This document shows positions 1 through 44,662 of a stretch of 64,000 nt of DNA, one piece after another. The position numbers and the translations under genes were made by a program. The stretch spans positions 10,136,001 to 10,200,000 of the forward strand of contig NC_059294.1 of NCBI RefSeq assembly GCF_017591435.1. Reading direction: 5' to 3'. The stretch is from Portunus trituberculatus (lineage: Eukaryota; Arthropoda; Malacostraca; Decapoda; Portunidae). The notes below the pieces were generated by a model. That model had not been told where the DNA came from. It saw only the letters and a list, made by a program, of their open reading frames with translations, and made no database searches. Within the stretch, counting starts at the first letter, position 1, and every line of letters starts with the position of its first letter.

Positions 1-56
<56 letters not shown>
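1..56. repeat. (TG)n microsatellite
   Basis: Perfect TG dinucleotide running off the window edge. Confidence 0.95.
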
Positions 57-58
<2 letters not shown>

Positions 59-109
59 TCTCCAGTGTTGTTTTTCTCTTGTAATGTGTGTCCGGTGATG
101 GTAGAATGA

Positions 110-642
<533 letters not shown>

Positions 643-1012
643 GTGTCTGATGTGTGGCGTAGAGTGGCGTGGCGGTAGGTAGTTCATGTGTGAAGTGTAG
701 CGTGACTGAGGGCAAAGTTTAGCTGATGTAGCAACTTTAGTACGTGGGTTGTGGCGGTGGTAGTGGCGGTGAGGAAGCGACCTGGGCGGGGCCTCCGTAC
801 CCAGCGCCAGGGAGGGAGGTGGTCGTGAACTCAGCGTCTCAGAATCCCGGCAAAAAGGAAGATAAGAGATCCAGTTAAATGAAAAATGTGTTGCGCCAAT
901 ATTGATACACGTTTGGGGAAAAAAAAAAAAGAAGAATGTGTCTCCTCCTCTCTTCTCCTTTCCTACTCTGCATCCTTCTCCTTCTTCATCTCCTCTTTCT
1001 CATTCTTTTCTC

Positions 1013-1016
<4 letters not shown>
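643..1016. other. Unique sequence with a GC box, no gene seen
   Basis: Moderately GC-rich; GGGCGGGGC at 784-792 could be an Sp1-type GC box, but no start site or exon is evident. Confidence 0.2.
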
Positions 1017-1048
<32 letters not shown>

Positions 1049-1587
1049 TGCCTTGTGTGGACAGGTCAGAGGTTAAGGTCAATAAGAACTCAGGGATTTG
1101 TCTTAGTGTTGTGTTTGTACTTGAGAAAATAATTACCAGATGACGCAATGCATACACGATTCTTTTCCTCTTTATAGGCTCAACAAATACTGTGATTCTA
1201 ATTCGACTGTTTTATTTGTGTATACTTCAGAAAACAAACCCTCGAAATAGCATGTAGGAGACAGGTAAATTATTCTTTTTCCCATTGGCATCCAAGAAAT
1301 ACCCAATTAACAAGAGAGAGAGGCAAGAAACCAGGTAACGAGAGAGGCTGGTGATGCCAAAAATGTACTGGTGGTGGTGATGGTGATGGCGGTGGTGGTA
1401 ATGACTGTAGCGATAATGGGAAGTGCTTGTGGTAGGGTGGTGGTGATGGTGATGGTGGTGGAGTAGTTGTGTTAATGGTAATAGTGGTGGTGGTGGTAAT
1501 TATGGTGGTGGTGGTGGTGGTGTTGATGGTGGTGACGTGAAATAAACTTGAGATTCTGTGGAAGAAAATGAGATAAAAGTAGTCGTG

Positions 1588-1647
<60 letters not shown>

Positions 1648-1723
1648 GGGGGGCAGGGAGAAAGGGAAAGACAGGCAAGACAGGACAACCTCACTGGCCC
1701 ACAGACACAGTTTGCTCGTGAGT

Positions 1724-1817
<94 letters not shown>

Positions 1818-2130
1818 TTGTTCCCTGACGATTGTTTGCCTACCCTCCCCCATCTCCTCCTCTTCTTCCCTTTCCTCCTCCTCCTCCTCCTCCTCTCCTC
1901 TCCTCCCAGTTTCCTCCCTCCTTCCTGTCCCTGTCCTTTCTGCCACTCCTCCTTCTCTCCCTGTGCACTCCCTCCCTCGCTCCGTCCAACACACTCCCTC
2001 TTCCCGCCGCCTTCCACCAAACCGGCCTCAAGTCTCCAAGTATGGCCGATGACCCTCGTAAATTGTGTGTTATTTCAGTTCTCTCACTCATATTCTGATA
2101 GCCTCCTTGCCTCTCCCTCGCTGCTGCTGT

Positions 2131-2184
<54 letters not shown>
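1017..2184. repeat. Microsatellite cluster
   Basis: (CCT)n near 1017-1051, imperfect TGG/TGA tract at 1370-1535, (AG)n at 1591-1643, (CA)n at 1727-1815, CCT-rich at 1856-1910, (TC)n at 2132-2184. Confidence 0.9.
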
Positions 2185-2186
<2 letters not shown>

Positions 2187-2349
2187 ACAAGCTAATTTCC
2201 TCTCGTGTTTTACTTTTCGGTGGGTTTTTGTTTGGTTTGGCTGTGTTTATTGTTTTTTTTTATTTGTTATTTCCTTATTGATGTTTCTGGTTACTTCTGT
2301 CTCTATCAATGTGTCTGTGTGTGTCTTTGTGTCTCTGTGTTTCTTTGTG

Positions 2350-2606
<257 letters not shown>

Positions 2607-2745
2607 CGTCAATGCAATCCAAACCTCAGGAGACAGAACAAAATCTTTCCCTGACAGGCACTGAAAACTGTTAAAAATTTTCTTAAGACTGACAAAGTGT
2701 TGAGGAAGAAAACAATAACATTTCAAGGTATCCATCTGTAGGCTT

Positions 2746-2835
2746 CCTCTTCTTCTTCTTCTTCTTCTTCTTCTTCTTCTTCTTCTTCTTCTTCTTCTTC
2801 TTCTTCTTCTTCTTCTTCTTTTCTTCTTCTTCTTC

Positions 2836-2912
<77 letters not shown>

Positions 2913-2977
2913 CTTTTCTTCTTCTTTTCTTCTTCTTCTTCTTCTTCTTCTTCTTCTTCTTCTTCTTCTTCTTCTTC
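2746..2977. repeat. (TTC)n-(TTG)n-(TTC)n compound tract
   Basis: TTC block to about 2836, TTG to 2911, TTC to 2977. One middle-base change separates the blocks. Confidence 0.92.
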
Positions 2978-3084
2978 ACAGACAGCCAGGGAGGATCTTG
3001 GGAAGCCGAGCGCTGCCTTTGTTGGTGGCGACTGTACTGATACATTTTGTTATTCCAGGTGTTGACTGAAGAAATAATGACACG

Positions 3085-3086
<2 letters not shown>

Positions 3087-3153
<67 letters not shown>

Positions 3154-3376
3154 CTCGTTTTCTGCCTAAGTTTTTCTTTTCTCCTCTTTCTTTCTTATAT
3201 TTTCTTTCTACTCTTAGTTGACTTTAGTTTTATCTGTTTTCTTTACAAACCCTTCATTTTCTTTTCTCTGATATTTTACTTACATACATTTAAACATTTT
3301 TTGGGGCATTATTTCATGTAATATAGTCTAAAAATACGTGAATAAGATTTAAGCAAGCGAGTAAAATTAAGTATCG

Positions 3377-3450
<74 letters not shown>
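3087..3450. repeat. (TC)n and (TG)n tracts
   Basis: (TC)n at 3087-3150 and (TG)n at 3381-3450, with AT-rich unique sequence between. Confidence 0.9.
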
Positions 3451-3452
<2 letters not shown>

Positions 3453-3839
3453 GCAAGCACAATGTGGCGGCGCTCTGCTAATGCATGCAGATGGCTGGGG
3501 CTGGAGACACTATGATGTGGTTTTGATGGCGTGGCTGCGGCGGTCCACTGCGGCTAATGCGGTGTGGCAACGATTCTAATTGTGTTGAGGATGCGTTGAC
3601 GATACAGAGTGTGGCCGAAGGAAACAATATATAAAGCTCTTTTATGATAATATGCGATGTGATGAGAGTATATTTGGTAAAGACAGACTTATATTACATA
3701 CTAAATGATGGTGTGTCTTAGTTATATCCGCCTCCTGGTTCTGTGCGTGTCCAAATGTCCATCATAGCGCTGTGGGGAAGGCTGGCTTGGCTGAGGGTGG
3801 GTACTATCAAGGTCTTAGGTATCATTAAACAACGCCTTC

Positions 3840-4740
3840 CTTCAGGAGCTTAGTCTTGTGGTAAATTGCAGCGTTTATTCAGTAACTAGTGGTAATTGTT
3901 ATAAATTGTAAGGGAAAGGATTGACTTGACTATTTAATTTTTTAGCACATTGCCTGAGGAGCGTCGTCGCGTGGAAAATTATACCGCTTATTCATAAATT
4001 CCTGGAGATTGTTATGAGATATTAGGGACGCGGGGGAATTTACTTGATAATCTTAGCTCATGAATGTTTCCTGGTTATATCACAAATAACTTAGTAAAGG
4101 TCAATAGTGATGGTGATATTCAGTCTTTCTTTACATTTTACATTCGTTTGTGTTGTTACAGTCACTTATTCAGGAACTCGTAGTGGTAATTGTTATAAAT
4201 TGCCAAAGGATGGGAATCATTGACTTCACAAATTTATCTTATTTTTCCTGATTATATCGCAAACAGCTTGGTAAAGATCGAGAGAGAGATGCTAATATTG
4301 GTACTCTTCCCTTATTTTCTATTCGTTTGTCTTATACGAGTTCGGAAATTCGCTGTGAAGATTGTTATAAATTGTTAACCTTCAGTACCATGACACGTTT
4401 TCATATATATTCTGCTTACTATTTGGTGATCTTATACAGCTTCAGAAACTTATGTGGGGATTAAAATAGTGAAGACTTTAGCTATTATTCCTCTGACCTC
4501 CATAAACCATTCCTAATGTAAATAAAATCGTCTAATCACACTCAAAACTAAAGGTAGAAATGGGTCCCAGTACTGAAGGGGTTGATAGGAAAGGAGACAA
4601 TTTACTTGATAACCTTATCTGTATACATCACAAACACCTCGATAAAGGTCAATAGGTCTACTAATATTTGTTCTTCCTTTACATTTTATATTCGTTTGTT
4701 ACCGTAGTTAGATTTCCGAAGGTTTTCTGTGATTGGCGAG
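3840..4740. repeat. Diverged tandem repeat, about 180-270 bp units
   Basis: Recurrent landmarks in order: GTAATTGTTATAAATTG (3893, 4189, variant 4363), CACAAATAACTTAGTAAAGG (4079; variants 4258, 4626) and TTTACATTTTACATTCG (4131; variants 4310, 4677). Units are old and unequal; one is split by MITE copy 1. Confidence 0.6.
4375..4585 (+). mobile_element. TTAA-flanked MITE, copy 1
   Basis: First of nine copies of a roughly 210-bp element. The ends are imperfect inverted repeats, TTAACCCCTTCAGTAC at one side and GTACTGAAGGGGTTAA at the other. TTAA targets and C-rich termini are typical of piggyBac-type elements; with no coding capacity this is a MITE. It splits a diverged tandem repeat at 3840-4740. 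The right end has decayed to GGGGTTGA. Confidence 0.75.
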
Positions 4741-4979
4741 GCGGAGGTCAGATGGAACATAAAGATTCACGCTCCTTACTTACTTACACGTGCGACTCAC
4801 CTGATGACTTGGCTTTTGAAGGTTCACAGAAGAGTTTGCCTTGATGAGCCTAAACAGCCTTGACTATTCTTTCGTCTCACCAACCACGTGAACTAAACTT
4901 TGTGAATTTAAGAAAATGTAAATATATAAATCCAACTTAAAATTACAAACAAGAGTAAGGTAATGAGTAAATTTCAGGC

Positions 4980-5194
4980 CTAACCCCTTTAGTACTATGA
5001 CGCGTTTATATATTCATTCTGTTTAGTATTTGATGATTTTACACAGCTTCAGAAACTTATGTGGGTGATTAAAATAGTGAAGACTATGGGCATAAACCTT
5101 CTGACCTCCATAGACCCTTCCTAATCTCAATAGAATCGTCTAATTGTACACAAATCTCAAGGTAAAAATGTGTCCCAGTACTGAAAAGGTTAAT
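4980..5194 (+). mobile_element. TTAA-flanked MITE, copy 2
   Basis: Same family and orientation as copy 1. Left end CTAACCCCTTTAGTACTATG, right end CTGAAAAGGTTAA. Full length. Confidence 0.75.
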
Positions 5195-5417
5195 AAAAGT
5201 AAATAAATCAATACAAAAATGTAAATATACTAAAGCAACTTGTAATTACGAAAAAAAAAGAGATAAATTAAGGAATAAAGTCAAAAGGTTAAACAGCAAA
5301 AATGCAAGAGCAGCCATGAGCAGGTGTATTTCTCAAACGTTCACTTAATTTGATACAAGTAACTTCCCATGTGTGTAAACTTGCCGAGTGTAAACCATGA
5401 CAGCACATAATACCATT

Positions 5418-5420
<3 letters not shown>

Positions 5421-5460
<40 letters not shown>

Positions 5461-6110
5461 GCTTCGAAATCACCTGGAAAGTTTGCCGCAATTAAGCAGT
5501 TTACCGAGCACACAGGACAGCAATGATAGCCTCAGTCTGCCTCACTGGGACACCATCTACCCTTACCCCATCCTCTGCCTGAGCCTCCCCGTGCCCCGCG
5601 CCTTGCCCTCCCACCTCTGCAAAAAAAAGATGAAAAGAACTGAATGTAGCTGCAGTGCGAGGGGAGTAACTGAATAAAGGAAGGAAGGAAAGGTGGAATG
5701 GAAACACAGAGACCCTGAGTAAGGTTCGAATGAATCTTATACGGAAGAATGACCAGGAATACAGAAGGAAGATGAAAGTTAATGAAGGAACGATCGGGAA
5801 CAAGTAATTCAATGATTGACATGAAGGAAAGATGAGAGTTAAGAAAAGAGGGAAGAAATAAACAAAATAGATAATAGATAGAAAATTTGGAGAAAGCATA
5901 ACGGAGGGGAGAGAAGGAAAGAAGAAAAATAAGAAAGGAAAGAAAGGAGGAGGAAATTAGAAAAAATGAAAGAAAACTAAAAAAAATACGAATAAAACTA
6001 AAAAAAGAATGACAAGTATAACGAACGGAAGAGGAGAACGGAAGGAAAGTAAAGAAGAAAGGAAGGATGGGAGAAAAGGGAGGAAGGGAGGAAGGAAGGA
6101 AGGATGGCGA
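5421..6110. repeat. (GT)n and purine-rich GGAA region
   Basis: (GT)n at 5421-5458. From about 5680 to 6110 the + strand is strongly purine-rich with many GGAAGGAA and GAAAGAAA strings. Confidence 0.75.
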
Positions 6111-6332
6111 GCACGAAGGGACTATTGTCTGTGGCGTGGAGTCGTGACGTGAGGCACTATTGTGGGCTGCTCCTCTGACAAGTGTTGCGGGGACGCCGAG
6201 GCACGATTGTCTCCGCCAGTACGTGTTGCCTTCCGCCATGATGAGCCGAGGCTGGTGTTGTTACTTTTGTGGCGGGGGAAGATGTGTCCTCCTGTGGTGC
6301 GAGATGTACGTAATGCCTGGATGCCTCATAGA

Positions 6333-6881
<549 letters not shown>

Positions 6882-7642
6882 TCTCCTATGTCATTTCAAG
6901 AAAGAACAATATACTGATGTAAATTCAACGGTATACCTCCTAGTGAATGGTGTAGATGTGGTGTTGTCTTGCCACCACTAAGTTAAGAATGCACCGTCAT
7001 TATCTTCCTCTTTCTTCCATCATTATCTTCCTTTTTCTTTCCATCCGTGTACAATTTCCAGGCGACAATGCATCGACATCTTGAATCGAGACACTTTATT
7101 TTTCTTTTCCTTTATATCTTCGTCCAACTAAACTGATTCCGTTGTCATTGTTCTGAGGCACCCAGCGATACGTCCCTCGTCCCCGTTTCGCATCCCTCGC
7201 TGGTGATAAATAATGATAAGCACGGGATTCCAGCCGGTAACAGCGCCACACTACACCACACCAAGCCTTTGATCTCCTCGGGGTGTCGTTTGACTTTTGT
7301 TTATTTAGTATATGTTCCCGTTGTTATCTCCCAAGTAACAGTACCTGGTCTATTATTTTTGGGATGCATTATATCTTTTCTTTTTTTCTTTTTTTTTTTT
7401 CTTACTGTGAGATGTTCCGTTGTATATTCCGTTGATGTCTCCAGGGAAAGGGTCAAGGGTTCGTATCCCGGGACCTGCAGCCGGGCGGGGTTTTCTATTT
7501 TTCAGTTGAGTTGCTTGCCTGCGGTGGAATATTAGTTTATTGAGTGTCAGAGCGATTTACCGTGCGAGTGTGTGTTGGTTGGGTGGACGGCCGCCCCAGT
7601 GCCCTGTCTCTGAGTAGCGGGTCTGCGCTTGCACCCTCTCTT

Positions 7643-7707
7643 CCTCCTCCTCCTCCTCCTCCTCCTCATGTAAGTCCTCCACCCCCGCTCGAGGTTACTT
7701 TGGCTAC

Positions 7708-7757
<50 letters not shown>

Positions 7758-7825
7758 TAATAATAATTTTTACTATTATTACAATGATAGCAATAATAAT
7801 AACAACAACAACAACAATAATAAAG

Positions 7826-7879
<54 letters not shown>

Positions 7880-7950
7880 GGTGTGGTGGACTTGTGATGG
7901 TGGTGGTGGTGGTGGCGGTAGTAATGGTAGTAGTAGTAGTAGCAGCAGCA
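7643..7950. repeat. (CCT)n, (AAT)n and (TGG)n tracts
   Basis: Short CCT at 7643-7668, AAT at 7709-7765 and 7814-7878 separated by a mixed A/T/C bridge, then TGG and GTA runs. Confidence 0.85.
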
Positions 7951-8469
7951 AAAATAGTAGTATGAATAAGAATGAAACAATATCCAACAAATGAAAAGAA
8001 AAAACAAGAATAACATCAGCCAAAGGAAAAGAAACCGAAGAAATTCAAAAAAGAAAAGAAAATGATGAATGAGAACAAAATTGAAAAAAAACCTAAAAAA
8101 GGGCAAATTCACTGAAATCCCAACAATAACAATAAACAAGAATACCAATGATAAAAATAACAACACTAACAATATAAAAAAAAACTTCAGCCTACACAAA
8201 GCTTTCCTCTCATTTATTTCCTTGATGAATAAAAAGGACCCAATAATCATATCATATTTATTGAGCCAAACCACACAAAAACATACCAAAGCTCACTTCA
8301 GAACAAGGCGGAGGAGTGGCCCGCCTGCACCCACGCCTCCATGCCTCCACGCCCCCTGAGCCGCTGAGCCAATGTACCTGAACCGCTACAGACACACACG
8401 TGCAGGGGACATAAAAATAACTTGTCGTTCTTATCAGTAGCGTCCCATTGTCGCCGCAGGAAGGCATAG

Positions 8470-8830
<361 letters not shown>

Positions 8831-9074
8831 ACTAACACAATCTTCTGGTGTAGTGAGTCCTTCTTCTCACCATCACCACCACAGTTTGTTTGTTTCTCTC
8901 ACCCTGAAAGCCACCAGACCAGGATTCTCTTCCCTCCCTCTCTATCCTCTTCCTCTCACCTCTCTTCCTCACACGGCAAAGGGTCGAAACCAAACACTCG
9001 GCTAAACTCATTGAAATAGTTACGAATCGTTCTCTCTCTCTGACTGTTTCTTTTTTTTTTTTCTTAGGTTACAT

Positions 9075-9333
<259 letters not shown>

Positions 9334-10416
9334 TTATACAATCAACGAACTATATTCCATCCAGCTCTATACTAAGAAACCAACTTCCTCCGTCTTCCCT
9401 ACCCCTGTCTCTCTTTCTCTCATTCTGACCAAGGAAGATGAAGCATGCAGGTGATTTATGAGATTTCCGCCGGCAGGTCAAGGTGTGGTAAAAGCGCCTT
9501 GGTGTGCTGAGTGTCATTGTCTTGTTGTAGCGGATTAGGGGCAGGTGTGAGGGCTGGGTCATTAGGTTAAGTGTTGTTAGGTTGTGTTATGCACGGTGCG
9601 GCTGCAAAGTCAGGTTAACAGTGGTGTTTGTGAGTGATGTGGAGCATAAGGGCATAAGAAAGGAAGGGATGCTACAGTAAGTTATGCAGTATCTATGGTT
9701 ATGTGTTGCATTAGTGTGATTGTGAAGTGAATGACTGTCGTGTGTTGCTTCCATTTTCTTAATTTTTTTTTTTTTTATTTATGTGAAAGGTTTCGAGCAA
9801 TGGCAACAAAAGTGGTAAAAGAGAATAGTAAGAACAAGGCAAAGAGTTCCATTGAAGACACCAGTTTTTATTATTTTTTTAAGAGAGAACAATCTGAAAA
9901 TTAAGTCTGAGATTTCATGAAGTGTGTGATGTATGTTCATTAGTGAGTTTAGTGGTTGGTTAATTTTTGTATCATATATTTACAGCACCCTTATAGGAAG
10001 GAATCAGACACACATGAAAAATCTAGATATTAACTAGCCCTTATCTACGTACGTCTATTTTCTTTCGATGGAATAGAATAATGAATGATATGAAAGTGAC
10101 AAATGGAAAAAAATATGAAAACCTCCTAATCCTCATTTATTTACCTGAATATTGCTAAGAAAAATATGAACTATTAGAAATTTTGCTAGACGTTATGGAA
10201 AAAAGAGGCAGTGTTCAACTCCAAAAAGACCCGCGATAAGACAAAGAGGAACATGAGAGACGTGCGGAGGTAAAAGAGGAGAGAGGGAGAGGATATTGTG
10301 ATAACGGAGAGAAGCAGAGACCAGGCCGAATGAAAGTCATCTCGTGACTCTTGAGTGAGGGTCACGGTGCAGGAAGGAAGGAGAGCGGGGGGGCTGGTGC
10401 CTTCCTTATAAGTGTG

Positions 10417-10419
<3 letters not shown>

Positions 10420-10489
<70 letters not shown>
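10420..10489. repeat. (GA)n upstream of insc copy A
   Basis: 70-bp perfect tract ending 77 bp before the first visible insc exon. Confidence 0.92.
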
Positions 10490-10491
<2 letters not shown>

Positions 10492-10566
10492 GCTGAGGTA
10501 TAAAAAATGTCTCCAGCTTTGTTTTCAAACTCTCCTTTTATCATCCGCTCATTTTTTCTACTCCAG

Positions 10567-14821
<4,255 letters not shown>

Positions 14822-15690
14822 CCCACGCAGGAGTCGAGAAGGAGTTAGTTTTAGGATTGAAATTGTATAGTATTGCTCTTCTGTATTATTACTTTAGCCC
14901 AAGGATTTGTGTTACGAAGTTACAAGTAGGGAAGTCAACAAATGAGGTCGTTATTGTTGCATGATGTCAGTGACGACCGGTTCCTTATTATACGGTGCGT
15001 CGACCCAGCTCAAGAGGCAGACACGTGACAGTAGTCGTGATGCCGCCTTTCGTATATCACACGCCAAGTTGTAGCGAGTGTGGTGTGTCTCAGAGTCACG
15101 GTGGAGCTAAAAGTGCTGCGGAATATACTACAATAAGCAGCTATAATATCCTGTAGTGCTTTGCGGGTGCTCAAGTTCACCACTGCAGGAGTTTCAGGCC
15201 TGTTCAGAGGACAAGTGTTGTGCGTGTTGGTTCGAGCCGCTCAAGGAAGAGAGAAAGTGCCGGGCAGGAGTGTACGCGTCGAGACAAACGTGGATTTCAA
15301 CTGCACGAGGAATATGGCGAGAGGAGTGACCTGTTTCACCGCCACGCCCGAGCAGCCTCGCAGCGTGCGTTCATAATCATAATATACTGTACATAACATA
15401 TATCAGGCGAGGTAAGTTTACTGATAAAAAGTGGCAGATGAAATAATACTATACCTATGTTAACGGCGTGTGATTTTACTTTGTTGTTCCGAAGTGTTTG
15501 AAAACGTGTTCGTGTGCCAGCAGGTGATGTTTGTAAGCGTTGATTAGTGTGTTCACCTGTCCTTACCTGTCAAGACTCCTGTAGGCGGACCCTCACCTAG
15601 TCAGACCCCAGAACCAAATATAGTTGTAGAGGTGTATTTCTGTACAGCAATATATTTTTTTGAATAAAACTTACTCATTTTTCCTGATTT
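14822..15690 (+). other. Probable 3' UTR of insc copy A
   Basis: Non-repetitive sequence runs from the stop codon to the first canonical AATAAA. No open frame here has coding character. It shares no visible similarity with the sequence after the copy B stop codon. The extent is inferred from the polyadenylation signal. Confidence 0.5.
15663..15668 (+). promoter_or_regulatory. Polyadenylation signal AATAAA
   Basis: First canonical AATAAA downstream of the copy A stop codon on the sense strand, followed within about 25 bp by a T-rich stretch. Probably sets the copy A transcript end. Confidence 0.45.
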
Positions 15691-16449
15691 TTCTTTCTCT
15701 TCCACACGATCCCTTTGTTGTTTGTATATTCTGTTTTAGGATAAGTCTGGTAAGTGTGTAGTGATGTATTCACTTTTATTAGTGGAAGTATTGGAGAATC
15801 AGACACGCTATCAATCCATCTTTACATCTCCTTAATTTTCAGCGTTTTTTTTGTTTACCACAACGCAGACTTGTATCCTAGCTGAGACGTTAGTGGTGGT
15901 AAGTCTTTCTAGCACTTGTCTTTTACCTCCATATTCCTGGGCAAAGATATATTGTAAAAAGAGATGTGCAGTGGAATAAATAGAAGATAAAATGGTACTT
16001 ATTGTATCTTAAGTACCTGTTAACCTCCACACCATCTTACTACTCACTCTTCATTACGCAAAGGTAAACAATAAAAAGTATAAACGGATGATAAAGTGGT
16101 ACTGATTGTATTGTCAGTGCCTTTCAACCTCCATATGATCTTACCACATTATCTCACTACAAACTCCTCGCTCGGGAAAGACGTAGTGTAAAAGGAAATG
16201 TGTGTAGTGAAATAAACAAGCAAGTGACGAGGTGTTGCGTGCGCCGGGTTGGCAGTCCCGTTGGCAAGGCAGGCACGCCACTCGACGTGACGCGATGAGT
16301 GTGTGCTGGAGGTGATAGCCCTTGTGCTTTCTTGACAGTGCTTTTCTCGCGAGCCCTAACAAGTTGTGAGGCCCCTGAGGTATCGCGGAGAAGCCTCAGG
16401 AATCACAGAGTCTTGTGGACTTGTGGCATTGTTAGTTGTGGTGGGCAGG

Positions 16450-16538
16450 ATGTGTGGGAACCAAGGAAGTGATCTACCCGCCGCAGCCATTTCCTCTACG
16501 GGTGCTGAGAAGACATGTGTCACGGAAACGACTTCAAA
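16450..16538 (+). CDS. Candidate first coding exon, unidentified
   Basis: ATG at 16450 opens MCGNQGSDLPAAAISSTGAE and runs 29 codons plus two bases to a near-perfect donor, caaa|gtaagtat. The 250 bp upstream are non-repetitive and GC-richer, as a 5' UTR might be. No downstream exon was found on the + strand before copy B begins on the other strand. It could equally be chance. Confidence 0.2.
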
Positions 16539-16890
16539 GTAAGTATTTTATTTGTGACTGTAGCAAATTTTTTGGATGCAGTATTATGATTGTGGATAAG
16601 TACAGTGATAATACTTTAGGAGAAGCTTTGAGGCAGTAAGATAAGATATAGGAAGGATATGACTCAGATATTCAGGTTAAGATTCAAAACTCCCACCAAA
16701 AACTAATTCTGGTCCTAGTTATACCTCTCATTTAATAGCTAGTTCAGTATTTGAATCATCGTATTGACAGAGCCATGATCTTCTTTTGTTTTCACTTCAG
16801 ATGTGATATGGTCCCAAATTTAACTGTGTATTAAGAGTAGGGATGCGCTGCTGGTATCTTCCCCTCCTTTTCCTCCCTTTGCTCTCCCGC

Positions 16891-17008
16891 CCCTCCACAA
16901 CCTCCCACGACACCCCCCTTACCCTCCACGTCTCGGTCCTTCCACCCGTCCCTCCACAACCTCCCACGACACCCCCCTTACCCTCCACATCTCGGCCCTT
17001 CCACCCGT
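16891..17008. repeat. Tandem duplication of 59 bp
   Basis: Two nearly identical 59-bp pyrimidine-rich units (CCCTCCACAACCTCCCACGA start) in the spacer between the insc copies; three single-base differences at most. Confidence 0.8.
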
Positions 17009-17258
17009 CCCTCCTCGGCACTGCTCTCCTATCCTCTCCCCCTCCCCTGTCACCCAGTCTTCCTCTCCTTGTCTCCCCCACCTCCGTCTCTACCTATAAT
17101 ATAGCTTCCTTACCTGCTGTCTTCCTTTTCTCTATCTCTGTCTACTACCCGCTATTCTTCGTTCGTCTAATAAGTGTTGCAACTCGTGATGCCAAGAAAG
17201 ACGGCCAAACCATCACCATCACCACCACCACCATTAATTCATCCAATCCTTACCGAAA

Positions 17259-17259
<1 letters not shown>

Positions 17260-17329
<70 letters not shown>
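17260..17329. repeat. (CT)n in the inter-insc spacer
   Basis: 70-bp perfect tract. Confidence 0.92.
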
Positions 17330-17331
<2 letters not shown>

Positions 17332-18042
17332 GTTACAGACACCTGGCTTGGTGTGGTTGGTATTCTTGAGTAAGGGAGATAGAAATGAAAATACATGTTT
17401 AGAATGTAATTATTAAAATATATTTACACTATATATCACAACATGTGGAATGTACATACAACGAGGTGATATAAACAAGATTGGTGATATTTGGTTCTGA
17501 TCCATGACTAGTAGTGGCAGCGGCCGCGCGGCCCCTGCGTCGATACCCATCATCGTCGTCATCAGCAATCATCTTCTCATTAATAAAATATATAGTTTTG
17601 AAAGAAAAAATAATAATAAACTTATGACAGTGTATAAGAAGAAACTGTGTGTCCATCTCTAAGCTTTGTGTTATGTATGTAAAGAAAAGAAAATTGGAAG
17701 AACACTCACGCACACACAAACATTGGTACATTCCAATTTTTGATCTGGAGTTAGCTGGCGCTTCTAACACCACAGTGAAAAGACACAAAAGATAAGAGTG
17801 AAGAGTGTTGGAGTGTGTGTGTGAATACTTGGACATGCGTAAAGCTTCGTATTTGTATTCCTGTTGAAAAATGCACCACACTGGACTCGGGAAATGTTCC
17901 TGTTGATTCGTGTTGTTTGGGACACACGAAGGTGAGGTGCGGCGGTGGGTCACGCTGGCCTCCGTCAGGTGAGTTTCCGCGAGATGCTTCCGTACAGCCG
18001 GAAGTTGCAGATCACCTGACGGCAATGTCGCTGTCATGTCCT

Positions 18043-43891
<25,849 letters not shown>

Positions 43892-44103
43892 CTGTGAAAG
43901 AAATAAACATATATTAGAAATGTTTATATCAAAGCAAGAACACACCCTTTCTCCTCCTCCTCCTGCCCTTCCTGCTGCCGCCCCTTTTTCTTTCCCCAGA
44001 CGCCCTTCCTCCCGCCTCCACACATGGCTGCAAATTGCGTGGCGGGTCCCTCACAGTCATGTCACAGGCCCAGGCTCTGCTATACTACGCAATACCACCA
44101 TTT

Positions 44104-44227
44104 CCTCCTCCTCCTCCTCCTCCTCCTCCTCCTCCTCCTCCTCCTCCTCCTCCTCCTCCTCCTCCTCCTCCTCCTCCTCCTCCTCCTCCTCCTCCTCCTC
44201 CTCCTCCTCCTCCTCCTCCTCCTCCTC
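44104..44227. repeat. (CCT)n
   Basis: 124-bp perfect tract, about 210 bp before the copy B N-terminal exon on the gene strand. Confidence 0.93.
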
Positions 44228-44595
44228 ACCCCTCCATTGAGGCCGTCAACACAGACAAGCTCCTTCCCCAGACGAAGAATTAATGTTCATATAATCCCAG
44301 TACTCCCACGTAGTAATTTCGCCTCGCTAGACTAATTAAAGTCTAATTTTTCTTACGTGATACTGGGTTGTGCATTTATAAAGATTTCTTTAGCACCAGA
44401 CACGTCAAGGCTCGGGGCTTTGTTGCGTTTTAAGAAGGAGTAACGCCAAGGACCTGCTGGGATTCACAACGTTGTTCTTAGTTTTCAGAGCAGGATTTCG
44501 TGTCTCAGGAAGCTGCGCTGTGAATCATCTGTTAAGTGCTGGCGGCGGCGAGAAAAGACGCTGGCTGTTAAAGGCGTGAAGGTTGAGGCAGCCCA

Positions 44596-44598
<3 letters not shown>

Positions 44599-44662
<64 letters not shown>

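Larger units (their letters stand above)
15691..18042. other. Spacer between the two insc copies
   Basis: Contains the candidate exon at 16450, the 59-bp tandem duplication and a (CT)n. The right part up to 18042 is presumably the copy B 3' UTR. No sequence is shared with the copy A 3' flank. Confidence 0.45.

Noticed and set aside
7457..7475. B-box-like AGGGTTCGTATCCCGGG
   Set aside because: No A box or tRNA fold upstream, so not called as a tRNA or SINE.
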